29,593 nucleotides of DNA from an uncultured Dorea sp. (GTDB lineage: Bacteria > Bacillota > Clostridia > Lachnospirales > Lachnospiraceae). The first letter of the stretch is position 1; each line of letters begins with the position of its first letter. Below are positions 23,246 through 29,593 of the stretch, piece by piece. The stretch is from contig CAJUBG010000048.1 of assembly GCA_910584575.1 (NCBI GenBank), positions 1 to 29,593 on the forward strand. The letters run 5' to 3'. The position numbers and the translations under genes are program-made. The notes beneath the pieces were generated by a model. That model made no database searches and was not told the origin of the DNA. It worked only from the letters and a program-made list of their open reading frames with translations.

Positions 23246-23305
23246 TTTTAAACAGGGAAAATTACATTTAAAACAGAAAAAACCACATTTTAAGCAGGAA
23301 CTATT
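23243..23305 (+). repeat. Three tandem 21-bp repeats before the DAACS transporter promoter
   Basis: Units start at 23243, 23264 and 23285. The first 14 bases are ATTTTTTAAACAGG, ACATTTAAAACAGA and ACATTTTAAGCAGG, so the core is ACATTTWAARCAG. The period is exactly 21 bp, two helical turns, and the last unit runs into the -35 of the transporter promoter. Short direct repeats with this spacing are the usual architecture of LytTR response-regulator sites. A LytTR regulator is encoded at 26615. Confidence 0.7.
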
Positions 23306-23331
23306 GATTCTTTTTCAGAACGGGGTAAAAT
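23304..23331 (+). promoter_or_regulatory. Promoter of the DAACS-type transporter gene
   Basis: TTGATT (23304-23309), a 16-nt spacer and TAAAAT (23326-23331). Three 21-bp repeats stand directly upstream, a layout typical of an activated promoter. Confidence 0.6.
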
Positions 23332-23402
23332 ATGCTCATAGAAAAGAGATGGCCATCTTGAAATTGTAGTGAGAAAAAGAGAAAAAGAGCGAGGGATAAC
23401 AA

Positions 23403-24656
23403 ATGGAAGAAAAGAAAAAGGGATTTTCGGTATCTCTTACGACACAGATTTTGATTGCGACGGTTGGCGGTATTCTGTTTGGCACCATCATTGGGCCGTG
23501 GGCGGCGAATCTGAAATTTATAGGTGATATTTTTATCCGGCTGATCCAGATGTCTGTTGTACTTCTGGTTATGTCCGCAGTAGCGGCGGCTGTGGGAAGC
23601 GGCGACGGGCAGGACGTAGGAAAGATGGGCTTCCACACCTTTAAGTGGATTATTGCGTTTACCGTAATTTCCGCAGGCTTCGGCGTGGCGCTGTCAATGC
23701 TGTTTAAGCCAGGTGTGGGAATCGAGATTGCAAGCGCTGAGGATGTGGCAAATGCAGCGGTAGAATCTGCCTCCCTGCAGGAAACGCTGTTGGGCTTTGT
23801 ACCCACCAACATTATCGGCTCTATGGCAGAGAGCGCAATGGTTCCATGTATCGTGTTCTCACTGTTCTTCGGCGTGGCCATGGGTGCATACACAAAACAG
23901 AGTGGAAACCGCAACATGGTAGAGTGGGTGACAGGTCTTAATACCATTATTACCAACATTATTAAGACGGTTATGCATATAGCGCCAATTGGTATCTTCT
24001 GCCTGCTGGCAAATGTGGCCGGTTCAACAGGGCTTAAGGTTATCATCCCGATGATGAAGTTCTTGGGCGTGCTTTTGATTGGCGATGCAATACAGTTCTT
24101 GCTGTTCGGGCCGTTTACAGCAGCGATGTGTAAGGTCAATCCGGCTAAGATGCCGAAGAAATTTGCCAAGATGTCCATTATGGCTGTGACCACCACCTCC
24201 GGCGCAATCTGTCTTCCGACCAAGATGGAGGATGCCGTGACTAAATTTGGTATCAGCCGTAAGGTGGCCGACTTTACCGGACCGATTACCATGTCCATGA
24301 ATAGCTGCGGCGCTGCACAGTGCTACGTAGCGGCAATCTTTTTCATGGCGCAGTCTACGGGTATCCAGATGACGGTTTACCAGATGGGAATGGCGATTCT
24401 TCTGTCCTGCCTGATGTGTATGGGAACCATCTCTGTGCCTGGCGGCTCTGTGATTGTGTACACCTTCCTGGCGTCTTCACTGGGACTGCCGCTGGAGAGT
24501 ATCGCGGTGCTGATTGGTATTGACTGGTTCGCGGGAATGTTCCGTACACTGATGAACGTAGACGTGGATGTTATGGTTGGTATGCTGGTTGCAAGCAAAC
24601 TGGGCGAGCTGGACCGCGACGTGTACAATGAGAAGAAGGAAGTCTCATATAATTAA
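23403..24656 (+). CDS. DAACS-family (dicarboxylate/amino acid:cation) symporter
   Basis: A 417-residue membrane transporter of the GltP/DctA/SstT superfamily. It has the serine-rich hairpin motif as TTTSGA (near residue 262) and a C-terminal core with IDWFAGMFRTLMNV. Against the well-studied GltPh pattern, the Arg that binds a substrate carboxylate is kept (FRT), but the Asp that binds an amino group is replaced by Gly (FAG). The NMDGT motif is changed to NSCGA. I therefore favour a carboxylate without an amino group as substrate (inference). GAGGG lies 7 nt before the ATG. It has its own promoter with upstream repeats and a terminator, and is followed by a LytS/LytT pair. Confidence 0.9.
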   Translation: MEEKKKGFSVSLTTQILIATVGGILFGTIIGPWAANLKFIGDIFIRLIQMSVVLLVMSAVAAAVGSGDGQDVGKMGFHTFKWIIAFTVISAGFGVALSMLFKPGVGIEIASAEDVANAAVESASLQETLLGFVPTNIIGSMAESAMVPCIVFSLFFGVAMGAYTKQSGNRNMVEWVTGLNTIITNIIKTVMHIAPIGIFCLLANVAGSTGLKVIIPMMKFLGVLLIGDAIQFLLFGPFTAAMCKVNPAKMPKKFAKMSIMAVTTTSGAICLPTKMEDAVTKFGISRKVADFTGPITMSMNSCGAAQCYVAAIFFMAQSTGIQMTVYQMGMAILLSCLMCMGTISVPGGSVIVYTFLASSLGLPLESIAVLIGIDWFAGMFRTLMNVDVDVMVGMLVASKLGELDRDVYNEKKEVSYN

Positions 24657-24717
24657 GGTTTCAAATTACTATTTGAACATACATAACTCTCTTAAGGGGT
24701 CGAAAGATTCCAGGAAA

Positions 24718-24758
24718 GGGTCTCCGGATATTGACAGAGATAGCCGGAGGCCCTTTTT
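24718..24758 (+). terminator. Terminator of the DAACS-type transporter gene
   Basis: GGGTCTCCGG (24718-24727) pairs with CCGGAGGCCC (24744-24753), with one wobble, across a 16-nt loop. TTTTT follows. Confidence 0.88.
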
Positions 24759-24798
24759 GGTGCCGTAAACGTTAGTATCACAGATTCTATGCTGGACA

Positions 24799-24827
24799 TT
24801 GTGGCTGCGTTCGTGTTAGATTATAAA
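24799..24827 (+). promoter_or_regulatory. Promoter of the LytS/LytT-type operon
   Basis: TTGTGG (24799-24804), a 17-nt spacer and TATAAA (24822-24827), 55 nt before the kinase start. Confidence 0.55.
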
Positions 24828-24882
24828 TGACTGATGGTTGTGATGTTTGAGGAGTGTTCCGTCAAATAAGGGAGGGCAGGAT

Positions 24883-26580
24883 ATGCAGGGAAACAGGCTG
24901 GTGTTTGAATTGATTTTGAATATCGCGCTTCTGGTGCTGATTGCAAACTTAATCTCCAAATTCAGAATCATCCAGAAGCTCATCCTTCAGGAAAGGCGAA
25001 GCCTCAGAAGCCAGGCGTTTCTGTCGGTCATCTTCGGCGGAATGGTGGTGCTGTCAACCTACACGGGAATTGATATCGGCTCATATAGCTTGAATACACG
25101 GGTGATCGGCGCTATGGCGGCAGGACTTTTGGGAGGGCCTATCGTGGGGCTGTATGCGTCTTTAATCGGCGCTATTTATGTATACCTGTTTTCCTCGCCC
25201 CAGGCATTTGCCATGGCGTCCGCCTTCTCCACCATGATGTTCGGGCTTTTAGGCGGCGGCTTCTATCCCTATTTTCAGAGGGGCAAATGGAAATACCAGG
25301 ATTTGTTTCTCTTGGCCTGTTTTGCGGAGGTGTGCGACATGGTGTGCCTTCTTCGGTTTACCGTTCCGGTGCAGATGGCGCTGAATACGATTCTGGAGAT
25401 TTCGCTTCCCATGATTCTTTTGAATGCCAGCGGAATCCTGATTTTCATTTCCAGCTTTAATCATGTGTTTATCCAGCAGGATATTGAGCGAAGCCGCCAA
25501 CTGCAGCAGGCTTCAGGACTTGTGCGCAAATGCCTGCCGCTGCTTGTAAATGGGATTGAGGACAGTGGAAATATGGAGAAATTTGCCGAAACCATACTGG
25601 AGGAGACGGACTGGGCGGGGGTCATCATCGCAAACAGGAGTGAGATTATAGCGTGCAGGCAGAAGGAGGCAGAAAAGGATTTTCGGATAGGAGAGGAGAT
25701 ACCTGAAATTGGGGTACGGGTGATGGCTTCAGGAAGGATGGAAACAATGTCCCAGGTGCCGATTGCGAGTCCGTGGTACGAGTGGATGAAGGAATATTCT
25801 TTGATTGCTGCGCCTTTTATGATACGGGACCAGGCGGCAGGGTGCCTTATCGTCTGGGTGAAAAAACAGTGGGTGTTTCGCAAAAGCGAGCTAGAGCTTC
25901 ACCAGCATCTGGTGGATTTAAGTTCATATCAGCTTGCGCTCTTTGAGCTTGAACGGCAGAAGGATATGAGGCAGAAGGCAGAGTTCAAGGCATTGCAGTT
26001 CCAGGTGAATCCCCATTTCTTGTTTAATGCCTTGAATACGGTTTCCTGTGTCTGTCGGGAGAATCCAAATCGGGCGAGAGAGCTTTTGATTATTCTCGCC
26101 AATTATTTCCGATATAATCTGAACAGTGAGGCGTATATGGTTCCTTTTGAGGAGGAGATGGAGCATGTGCGTGACTATCTTGAGCTTGAGAAGGCAAGAT
26201 TTGAGGAGAAGCTTATTATTACCTATGATGTTCCAGAGGAGATAGAGCTTGAGATACCCACTCTGATTCTTCAGCCTATTGTGGAAAATGCCGTGCGTTA
26301 TGGAATGAATCGGGAGGGAAGGCGGATTGTAAAGATTTGTGCCGGGAAGGAGGCCAAGGGATGCAGGGTTCGCATCTGCGACGAGGGGAAAGGAATGCCG
26401 GACGAGGTTCTTAAGAAGCTGATGAACGGGCAGCCGATTGGAAACAGTGTAGGGCTTAGCAACGTGCATAAGCGGATGAAAAGTATCTACGGGGAGGATA
26501 ACGGACTTCGGATTACCAGTTCAAAAGAGGGGACTTGCGTAGAGCTTTGTTTTACGGCTGAGTTTGGAGTCAGGAGATAA
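24883..26580 (+). CDS. LytS/BtsS-type sensor histidine kinase
   Basis: A 565-residue kinase. Residues about 5-190 are very hydrophobic, with the GIDIGSYSLNTRVIGAMAAGLLGGPIVGL stretch typical of the 5TM-5TMR_LYT sensor, as in LytS, YpdA and BtsS. A GAF-like region follows (about 210-350). The His_kinase domain has FQVNPHFLFNALNTV with His378, and the ATPase has PTLILQPIVENAVRYG and GVGLSN-type motifs (here NSVGLSNVHKRM). The start at 24883 follows AAGGGAGGG at 7 nt; an in-frame ATG at 24847 is rejected. The paired response regulator starts 34 nt after the stop. Characterised relatives sense pyruvate or related carboxylates. Confidence 0.93.
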   Translation: MQGNRLVFELILNIALLVLIANLISKFRIIQKLILQERRSLRSQAFLSVIFGGMVVLSTYTGIDIGSYSLNTRVIGAMAAGLLGGPIVGLYASLIGAIYVYLFSSPQAFAMASAFSTMMFGLLGGGFYPYFQRGKWKYQDLFLLACFAEVCDMVCLLRFTVPVQMALNTILEISLPMILLNASGILIFISSFNHVFIQQDIERSRQLQQASGLVRKCLPLLVNGIEDSGNMEKFAETILEETDWAGVIIANRSEIIACRQKEAEKDFRIGEEIPEIGVRVMASGRMETMSQVPIASPWYEWMKEYSLIAAPFMIRDQAAGCLIVWVKKQWVFRKSELELHQHLVDLSSYQLALFELERQKDMRQKAEFKALQFQVNPHFLFNALNTVSCVCRENPNRARELLIILANYFRYNLNSEAYMVPFEEEMEHVRDYLELEKARFEEKLIITYDVPEEIELEIPTLILQPIVENAVRYGMNREGRRIVKICAGKEAKGCRVRICDEGKGMPDEVLKKLMNGQPIGNSVGLSNVHKRMKSIYGEDNGLRITSSKEGTCVELCFTAEFGVRR

Positions 26581-26614
26581 TAAGCTAATACTTTACAGGA
26601 GGGAGGAAGGGAAA

Positions 26615-27325
26615 ATGAGAATCGCAGTAATCGACGACGAGAGGCCGGCAAGGAGTGAATTGAAGCACCAGTTATCCGAGCTTCTGCCGGAGGCGCAGAT
26701 TGACGAGGGGGAGAGTGGCGCGCAGGCGCTTGAGATGGCGGGAGAGACAGGTTATGATTTATTTTTCCTGGATATCAATCTGGGAGATATTAACGGGACG
26801 GTGCTTGTGAATGCGCTTAAAAATATGCAGCCGGATATGAAGATCGTGTTTGTGACGGCTTATTCAGAGTATGCCGTGAAAGCGTTTGAACTGGAGGTAG
26901 AGGATTACATTATGAAGCCCTTTGACAAGAGACGGCTTCAAAAGATGCTGAAAAAATGCAAAGCGAAGAAAGCAGAAAAAGTTTTGGAGGGCGTGCGGCG
27001 GATTGCAATCAATACGGAGGGGAAAACGATTTTTAAAGAGGTGGAGGACATTGTCTACATAGAGACCTATAACCGAGGGTGCATGATTCATACGGTGGGG
27101 GAGGATTATTTTGAGGGAAAGACCATCGGGGAGTTCGAGAAAAGGCTGTGCGATATGGGCTTCTTTCGGAGTCAGAAAAGTTTTCTGGTTAATCTGAGCA
27201 AGGTGAAGGAGTTGTTTTTGTGGAAAAATAACAGCTTTGCTATTAAGATGGAGGGGTATGACAAGGAGATCCTTCCGGTGGGGAGGGAGAAGATTAAGGT
27301 TTTGCGCCAGTTGCTTGGGGGATGA
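26615..27325 (+). CDS. LytTR-family response regulator (LytT/YpdB-like)
   Basis: A 236-residue regulator. The receiver has Asp7-Asp8, the phospho-acceptor Asp53 in FFLDINL, Thr81 and Lys101 in MKPF. A LytTR DNA-binding domain spans about residues 130-236 (EDIVYIETYNRGC, then FFRSQKSFLVNLSKVKEL). GGAGGGAGGAAGG precedes the ATG at 26615; an in-frame ATG at 26564 lies inside the kinase gene and is rejected. It is the partner of the LytS-type kinase. By analogy with YpdAB and BtsSR, which switch on a single transporter gene, its target may be the DAACS-type transporter upstream, whose promoter has 21-bp direct repeats (inference). Confidence 0.93.
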   Translation: MRIAVIDDERPARSELKHQLSELLPEAQIDEGESGAQALEMAGETGYDLFFLDINLGDINGTVLVNALKNMQPDMKIVFVTAYSEYAVKAFELEVEDYIMKPFDKRRLQKMLKKCKAKKAEKVLEGVRRIAINTEGKTIFKEVEDIVYIETYNRGCMIHTVGEDYFEGKTIGEFEKRLCDMGFFRSQKSFLVNLSKVKELFLWKNNSFAIKMEGYDKEILPVGREKIKVLRQLLGG

Positions 27326-27361
27326 TGAAGCCGGTATTTGAATAAAATAATCAAACAGCTA

Positions 27362-27390
27362 TTGACATCACAGAGTACATATGTTAAATT
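27362..27390 (+). promoter_or_regulatory. Promoter of the infC-rpmI-rplT operon
   Basis: TTGACA (27362-27367), a 17-nt spacer and TAAATT (27385-27390) preceded by TGT, an extended -10. It leaves a leader of about 200 nt. Confidence 0.85.
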
Positions 27391-27396
27391 AATACA

Positions 27397-27600
27397 TGCG
27401 TGAGGCAAAAAAGAAAGTAGAGTATCCACTCTCACCATAGCACAATCGGGTGACTATCGGTTTGATATTGAGTATTAAGGTCATTATTATTGATGTTATA
27501 TCGTAATATTGGAAAGCCTGTTATACAGATATGTTAAGTGGATAGTCTGAATTCTATTCACTTATTTTTATTTATATTTTTATGATGGGGGTGCAAGACA
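27397..27600 (+). ncRNA. infC leader, L20-type attenuator candidate
   Basis: This leader of about 200 nt contains an early hairpin AGAGT-atcc-ACTCT (27419-27432), a hairpin ACCATAG (27433-) / CTATCGGT, and a late terminator-like hairpin (27536-27563) before a T-rich run. TATCCACT (27423-27430) is fully complementary to AGTGGATA (27537-27544) in the 5' arm of the late hairpin, so two exclusive folds are possible. In Bacillus subtilis, ribosomal protein L20 binds the infC leader and causes early termination; the same logic is likely here, though I cannot confirm the L20 site. Confidence 0.6.
27536..27580 (+). terminator. Attenuator hairpin before infC
   Basis: AAGTGGATAG (27536-27545) pairs with CTATTCACTT (27554-27563), with one wobble, across an 8-nt loop. 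A T-rich stretch follows (ATTTTTATTTATATTTTT). It lies 20 nt before the infC ribosome site. Confidence 0.65.
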
Positions 27601-28107
27601 ATTAGCGATTTAATGATTAACGGGCAGATCAGAGACAAGGAAGTAAGATTAATTGGAGAAAATGGAGAGCAGATAGGAATCATGCCGATTAAAGAGGCAA
27701 TGAGACTGGCTCAGGAAGCAGAATTAGATCTTGTGAAGATCGCGCCAAAGGCTCAGCCGCCGGTATGCAAGATTATCGATTACGGTAAGTACAGATATGA
27801 GCTTGCAAGAAAAGAAAAAGAGGCGAAGAAGAAGCAGAAGACCGTTGAAGTGAAGGAAGTGCGTCTTTCACCCAATATTGACACGAATGACCTGAACACC
27901 AAGGTCAACAACGCGAAAAAGTTTATCAGCAAGGGGAACAAGGTAAAGATTACCCTGCGTTTCAGAGGCCGCGAGATGGCGCATGTACAGCAGAGCAAGC
28001 ATATTCTGGATGATTTTGCAGAACTGCTCAAGGATATTGCCGTCGTGGAGAAACAGCCGAAGTTGGAAGGCCGAAGCATGAGTATGGTTTTAACTGAAAA
28101 ACGTTAA
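27601..28107 (+). CDS. infC: Translation initiation factor IF-3, ATT start
   Basis: A 168-residue IF-3, which binds the 30S subunit and checks the start codon. N-domain: MINGQIRDKEVRLIGENGEQ, with LDLVKIAPKAQPPVCKIIDYGK; C-domain: EVRLSPNIDTNDLNTKV and VKITLRFRGREMAH. The start is placed at ATT (27601), read as Met, then SDLMING. The ribosome site GGGGGTG (27587-27593) is 7 nt before this ATT but 19 nt before the first ATG at 27613, and an in-frame stop (27583) excludes longer forms. AUU starts are well known for infC and let IF-3 repress its own translation. The first gene of an operon with rpmI and rplT. Confidence 0.93.
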   Translation: MSDLMINGQIRDKEVRLIGENGEQIGIMPIKEAMRLAQEAELDLVKIAPKAQPPVCKIIDYGKYRYELARKEKEAKKKQKTVEVKEVRLSPNIDTNDLNTKVNNAKKFISKGNKVKITLRFRGREMAHVQQSKHILDDFAELLKDIAVVEKQPKLEGRSMSMVLTEKR

Positions 28108-28139
28108 AAATATATTTACAAATCAAGGAGGAAATAATC

Positions 28140-28337
28140 ATGCCAAAGATCAAGACAAATAGAGCCGCTGCAAAGCGCTTCAAAAAGACAGGTACAGGAA
28201 AGTTAAAAAGAAATAAAGCGTACAAGAGCCATATCTTAACTAAGAAGTCTGCAAAGAGAAAGAGGAATCTTAGAAAATCAATCATTACTGATGAAACAAA
28301 TGTAAAGAACATGAAGAAGGTATTACCGTATCTGTAA
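28140..28337 (+). CDS. rpmI: 50S ribosomal protein L35
   Basis: A 65-residue very basic protein. The start MPKIKTNRAAAKRFKKTGTG and the segment AYKSHILTKKSAKRKRNLRK are diagnostic of bacterial L35. AAGGAGG stands before the ATG. It lies 32 nt after infC and 35 nt before rplT, the standard gene order in bacteria. Confidence 0.98.
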   Translation: MPKIKTNRAAAKRFKKTGTGKLKRNKAYKSHILTKKSAKRKRNLRKSIITDETNVKNMKKVLPYL

Positions 28338-28372
28338 GAGACGGAGTAAAGTATTGAAGGAGGAAATAAGAC

Positions 28373-28729
28373 ATGGCAAGAATTAAAGGCGGAATGAACG
28401 CTAGAAAGAAGCATAACAGAGTTTTAAAATTAGCAAAAGGATATAGGGGTGCACGTTCCAAGCAGTACAGAGTGGCAAAGCAGTCTGTCATGAGAGCGCT
28501 TACATCTTCCTATGCGGGAAGAAAGCAGCGCAAGCGCCAGATGCGCCAGTTATGGATCGCGCGTATCAATGCGGCTGCAAGGCTCAATGGACTGTCATAC
28601 AGCAAGTTCATGCACGGGCTTAAGCTGGCTAATGTTGATATGAACAGGAAGATGTTAGCTGAGATGGCAGTCAATGACGCGGCTGGATTTACTGCACTGG
28701 CAGAGGCGGCTAAGGCGAAGCTGGCTTAG
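28373..28729 (+). CDS. rplT: 50S ribosomal protein L20
   Basis: A 118-residue basic protein. The start MARIKGGMNARKKHNRVLKL, the GYRGARSKQYRVAKQ segment and LWIARINAAARLNGLSYSKFM are typical of L20. It assembles early on 23S rRNA and, in Bacillus, also represses its operon through the infC leader. AAGGAGG lies 8 nt before the ATG. It is the last gene of the operon. Confidence 0.98.
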   Translation: MARIKGGMNARKKHNRVLKLAKGYRGARSKQYRVAKQSVMRALTSSYAGRKQRKRQMRQLWIARINAAARLNGLSYSKFMHGLKLANVDMNRKMLAEMAVNDAAGFTALAEAAKAKLA

Positions 28730-28812
28730 TCTGAGTTCAAGATTTTTCTGGATTTTTAAAAAAGTCAAGAAGAAACTAGAATTTTAATCACTTTTAGGGA
28801 TTTTCTACATCT

Positions 28813-28874
28813 TGCACAATTTTATATAGCCCTTTTTGTGCATGGTGACAAGGTGTGCCCCTTGGCACACCTTG
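28813..28874 (+). other. Two hairpins after rplT
   Basis: TGCACAA (28813-28819) pairs with TTGTGCA (28836-28842) across 16 nt, and CAAGGTGTGCC (28849-28859) pairs perfectly with GGCACACCTTG (28864-28874) across a CCTT loop. Neither has a direct T-run. They may end or protect the rplT transcript, or mark the border of the insertion sequence. The rest of 28730-28946 shows no gene. Confidence 0.45.
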
Positions 28875-28946
28875 AAGCAAGACGCGGATTTACTTTTTCT
28901 TTCCGTTTTGGTTTTCCCCGCAAAACAGTAATAAATTTAGCTTTAT

Positions 28947-29593
28947 TTAAAGGGCAGGGGTTTTTTGGCTTTTCTGTGACTGTACTATGTCGTTTGCTGA
29001 TAATCCTTCAAATATTGCACGGGGGTAGTTGTTCATCCATTCTTGTACGGCACTTATGTATTCTTCATCATATTGGGATATATCCGTACCTTTAGGTATC
29101 CAACGCCTTATTAGCCGATTGGCGTTTTCGTTACTCCCTCTTTCACTACTACAATATGGATGGCAGTAGTATAATTCCGTCCGTAGCTTATTTGTTCCGA
29201 GTGATGTTTCTATCCATTCAGAATCTAAGAATTCCACCCCATTATCACAGGTGATTGTTTTATATCTCTCTTTGAAAGCTGAATGGCCTAACGATATTTC
29301 AATGCTGTCAAGTCGGGTACATACCTCTTTGATTGACTTTGCGTCTATTTTGTATATTTCTTCTTCCCGTGTCATTCGTTCCGTTAGAACTAATAGCGCA
29401 CCTTTTCCGCCTTTCCCAGAAACCACGGTATCCATTTCCCAATGTCCGTACTCATCACGGTTCTTAATTGTTTTGTCCCTGTCCTCTATGGACTTGCATA
29501 CACTGTTATTTAATGCCACCCTACGCACCACAGTGCCCCTATTTTGGCGTTTTCGGGGGCAAGGCAGGGTATTCATGGTTACACCGTCAAAAA
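28947..29593 (-). CDS. IS30-family transposase, C-terminal part (cut by window edge)
   Basis: About 215 residues of an IS30-family DDE transposase are visible, and the frame stays open to the window end, so the N-terminal helix-turn-helix part lies outside. The rve/integrase core shows the first catalytic Asp in GHWEMDTVVSGKGGKG, the second in TITCDNGVEF, and the Glu in CSSERGSNENANRLIRRWIPKG with the family's KG-TD-S ending. All three catalytic residues are intact, so the element could be active if the rest is complete. The ATG at 29576 is internal and not the likely start. The insertion sequence lies downstream of the rplT operon in opposite orientation. Confidence 0.92.
   Translation of the reverse strand, partial: FDGVTMNTLPCPRKRQNRGTVVRRVALNNSVCKSIEDRDKTIKNRDEYGHWEMDTVVSGKGGKGALLVLTERMTREEEIYKIDAKSIKEVCTRLDSIEISLGHSAFKERYKTITCDNGVEFLDSEWIETSLGTNKLRTELYYCHPYCSSERGSNENANRLIRRWIPKGTDISQYDEEYISAVQEWMNNYPRAIFEGLSANDIVQSQKSQKTPAL
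28947..29593 (-). mobile_element. Partial IS30-family insertion sequence
   Basis: Only the 3' end of the element is in the window. The terminal inverted repeat should lie between the transposase stop and about 28880, but the other end is outside, so I cannot define it by matching. Target duplication cannot be checked. Confidence 0.7.

Noticed and set aside
23243..23305. CRISPR-like array
   Set aside because: The 21-bp units are contiguous, imperfect and lack spacers; they fit a protein-binding site.
28838..29095. Plus-strand open frame at the right end
   Set aside because: It runs antisense to the IS30 transposase 3' end and has no matching features.

Overview
The window looks like chromosomal DNA of a Gram-positive anaerobe of the Lachnospiraceae type (Clostridia). 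This is an inference from gene content: a T-box leader, sigma-A promoters of the TTGACA/TATAAT type, strong AGGAGG ribosome sites, GHKL and LytTR signalling pairs, DUF1540 and DUF2804 proteins, an Rrf2-controlled cysteine operon and an infC-rpmI-rplT operon. No rRNA, tRNA, CRISPR array or prophage was seen.

Layout. 26-3013: an NfeD / band-7 (SPFH) membrane pair followed by an AgrA/AgrC-like response regulator and kinase. 3098-4719: a DUF2804 protein, a decayed AAA-ATPase-like gene and a small acidic membrane-anchored protein on the minus strand. 4903-9806: cardiolipin synthase, adenylosuccinate synthetase (purA) and asparagine synthetase (asnB). 10001-11093: a 53-residue orphan peptide gene with its own promoter and terminator, a small membrane protein and a SEC-C protein. 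11096-13808: a threonine-type T-box leader controlling a hotdog thioesterase and thrS. 14045-18966: a class III aminotransferase, then a sulfur block (O-acetylhomoserine sulfhydrylase, cysK, Rrf2 regulator) that converges on metA with a 4-bp gene overlap; metA lies downstream of an AI-2E-family permease. 20505-24656: a cysteine-rich DUF1540 protein, then a LysR regulator and an NSS symporter, divergent from a DAACS-type carboxylate symporter. 24883-27325: a LytS/LytT-type two-component system. 27362-28729: infC-rpmI-rplT with an attenuator-like leader. 28947-29593: the 3' part of an IS30-family transposase, cut by the window edge.

How the parts fit. MetA has Glu111, the residue linked to acetyl-CoA use, so it should make O-acetylhomoserine, the substrate of the sulfhydrylase across the converging operon. 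A near-perfect ATACC...GGTAT palindrome sits just after the -10 of that operon, whose last gene is an Rrf2 regulator; this suggests autoregulated sulfur control.

The most interesting candidate circuit is around 23243-27325. Three tandem copies of a 21-bp repeat end at the -35 of the DAACS transporter promoter. That is the spacing of LytTR response-regulator sites, and a LytS/LytT pair is encoded just downstream. The transporter keeps the family's substrate-carboxylate Arg but lacks the Asp that binds the amino group of amino acids, which points to a carboxylate substrate. Also notable are infC starting on ATT behind a leader with two mutually exclusive pairings, and a 13-bp perfect inverted repeat in front of asnB.
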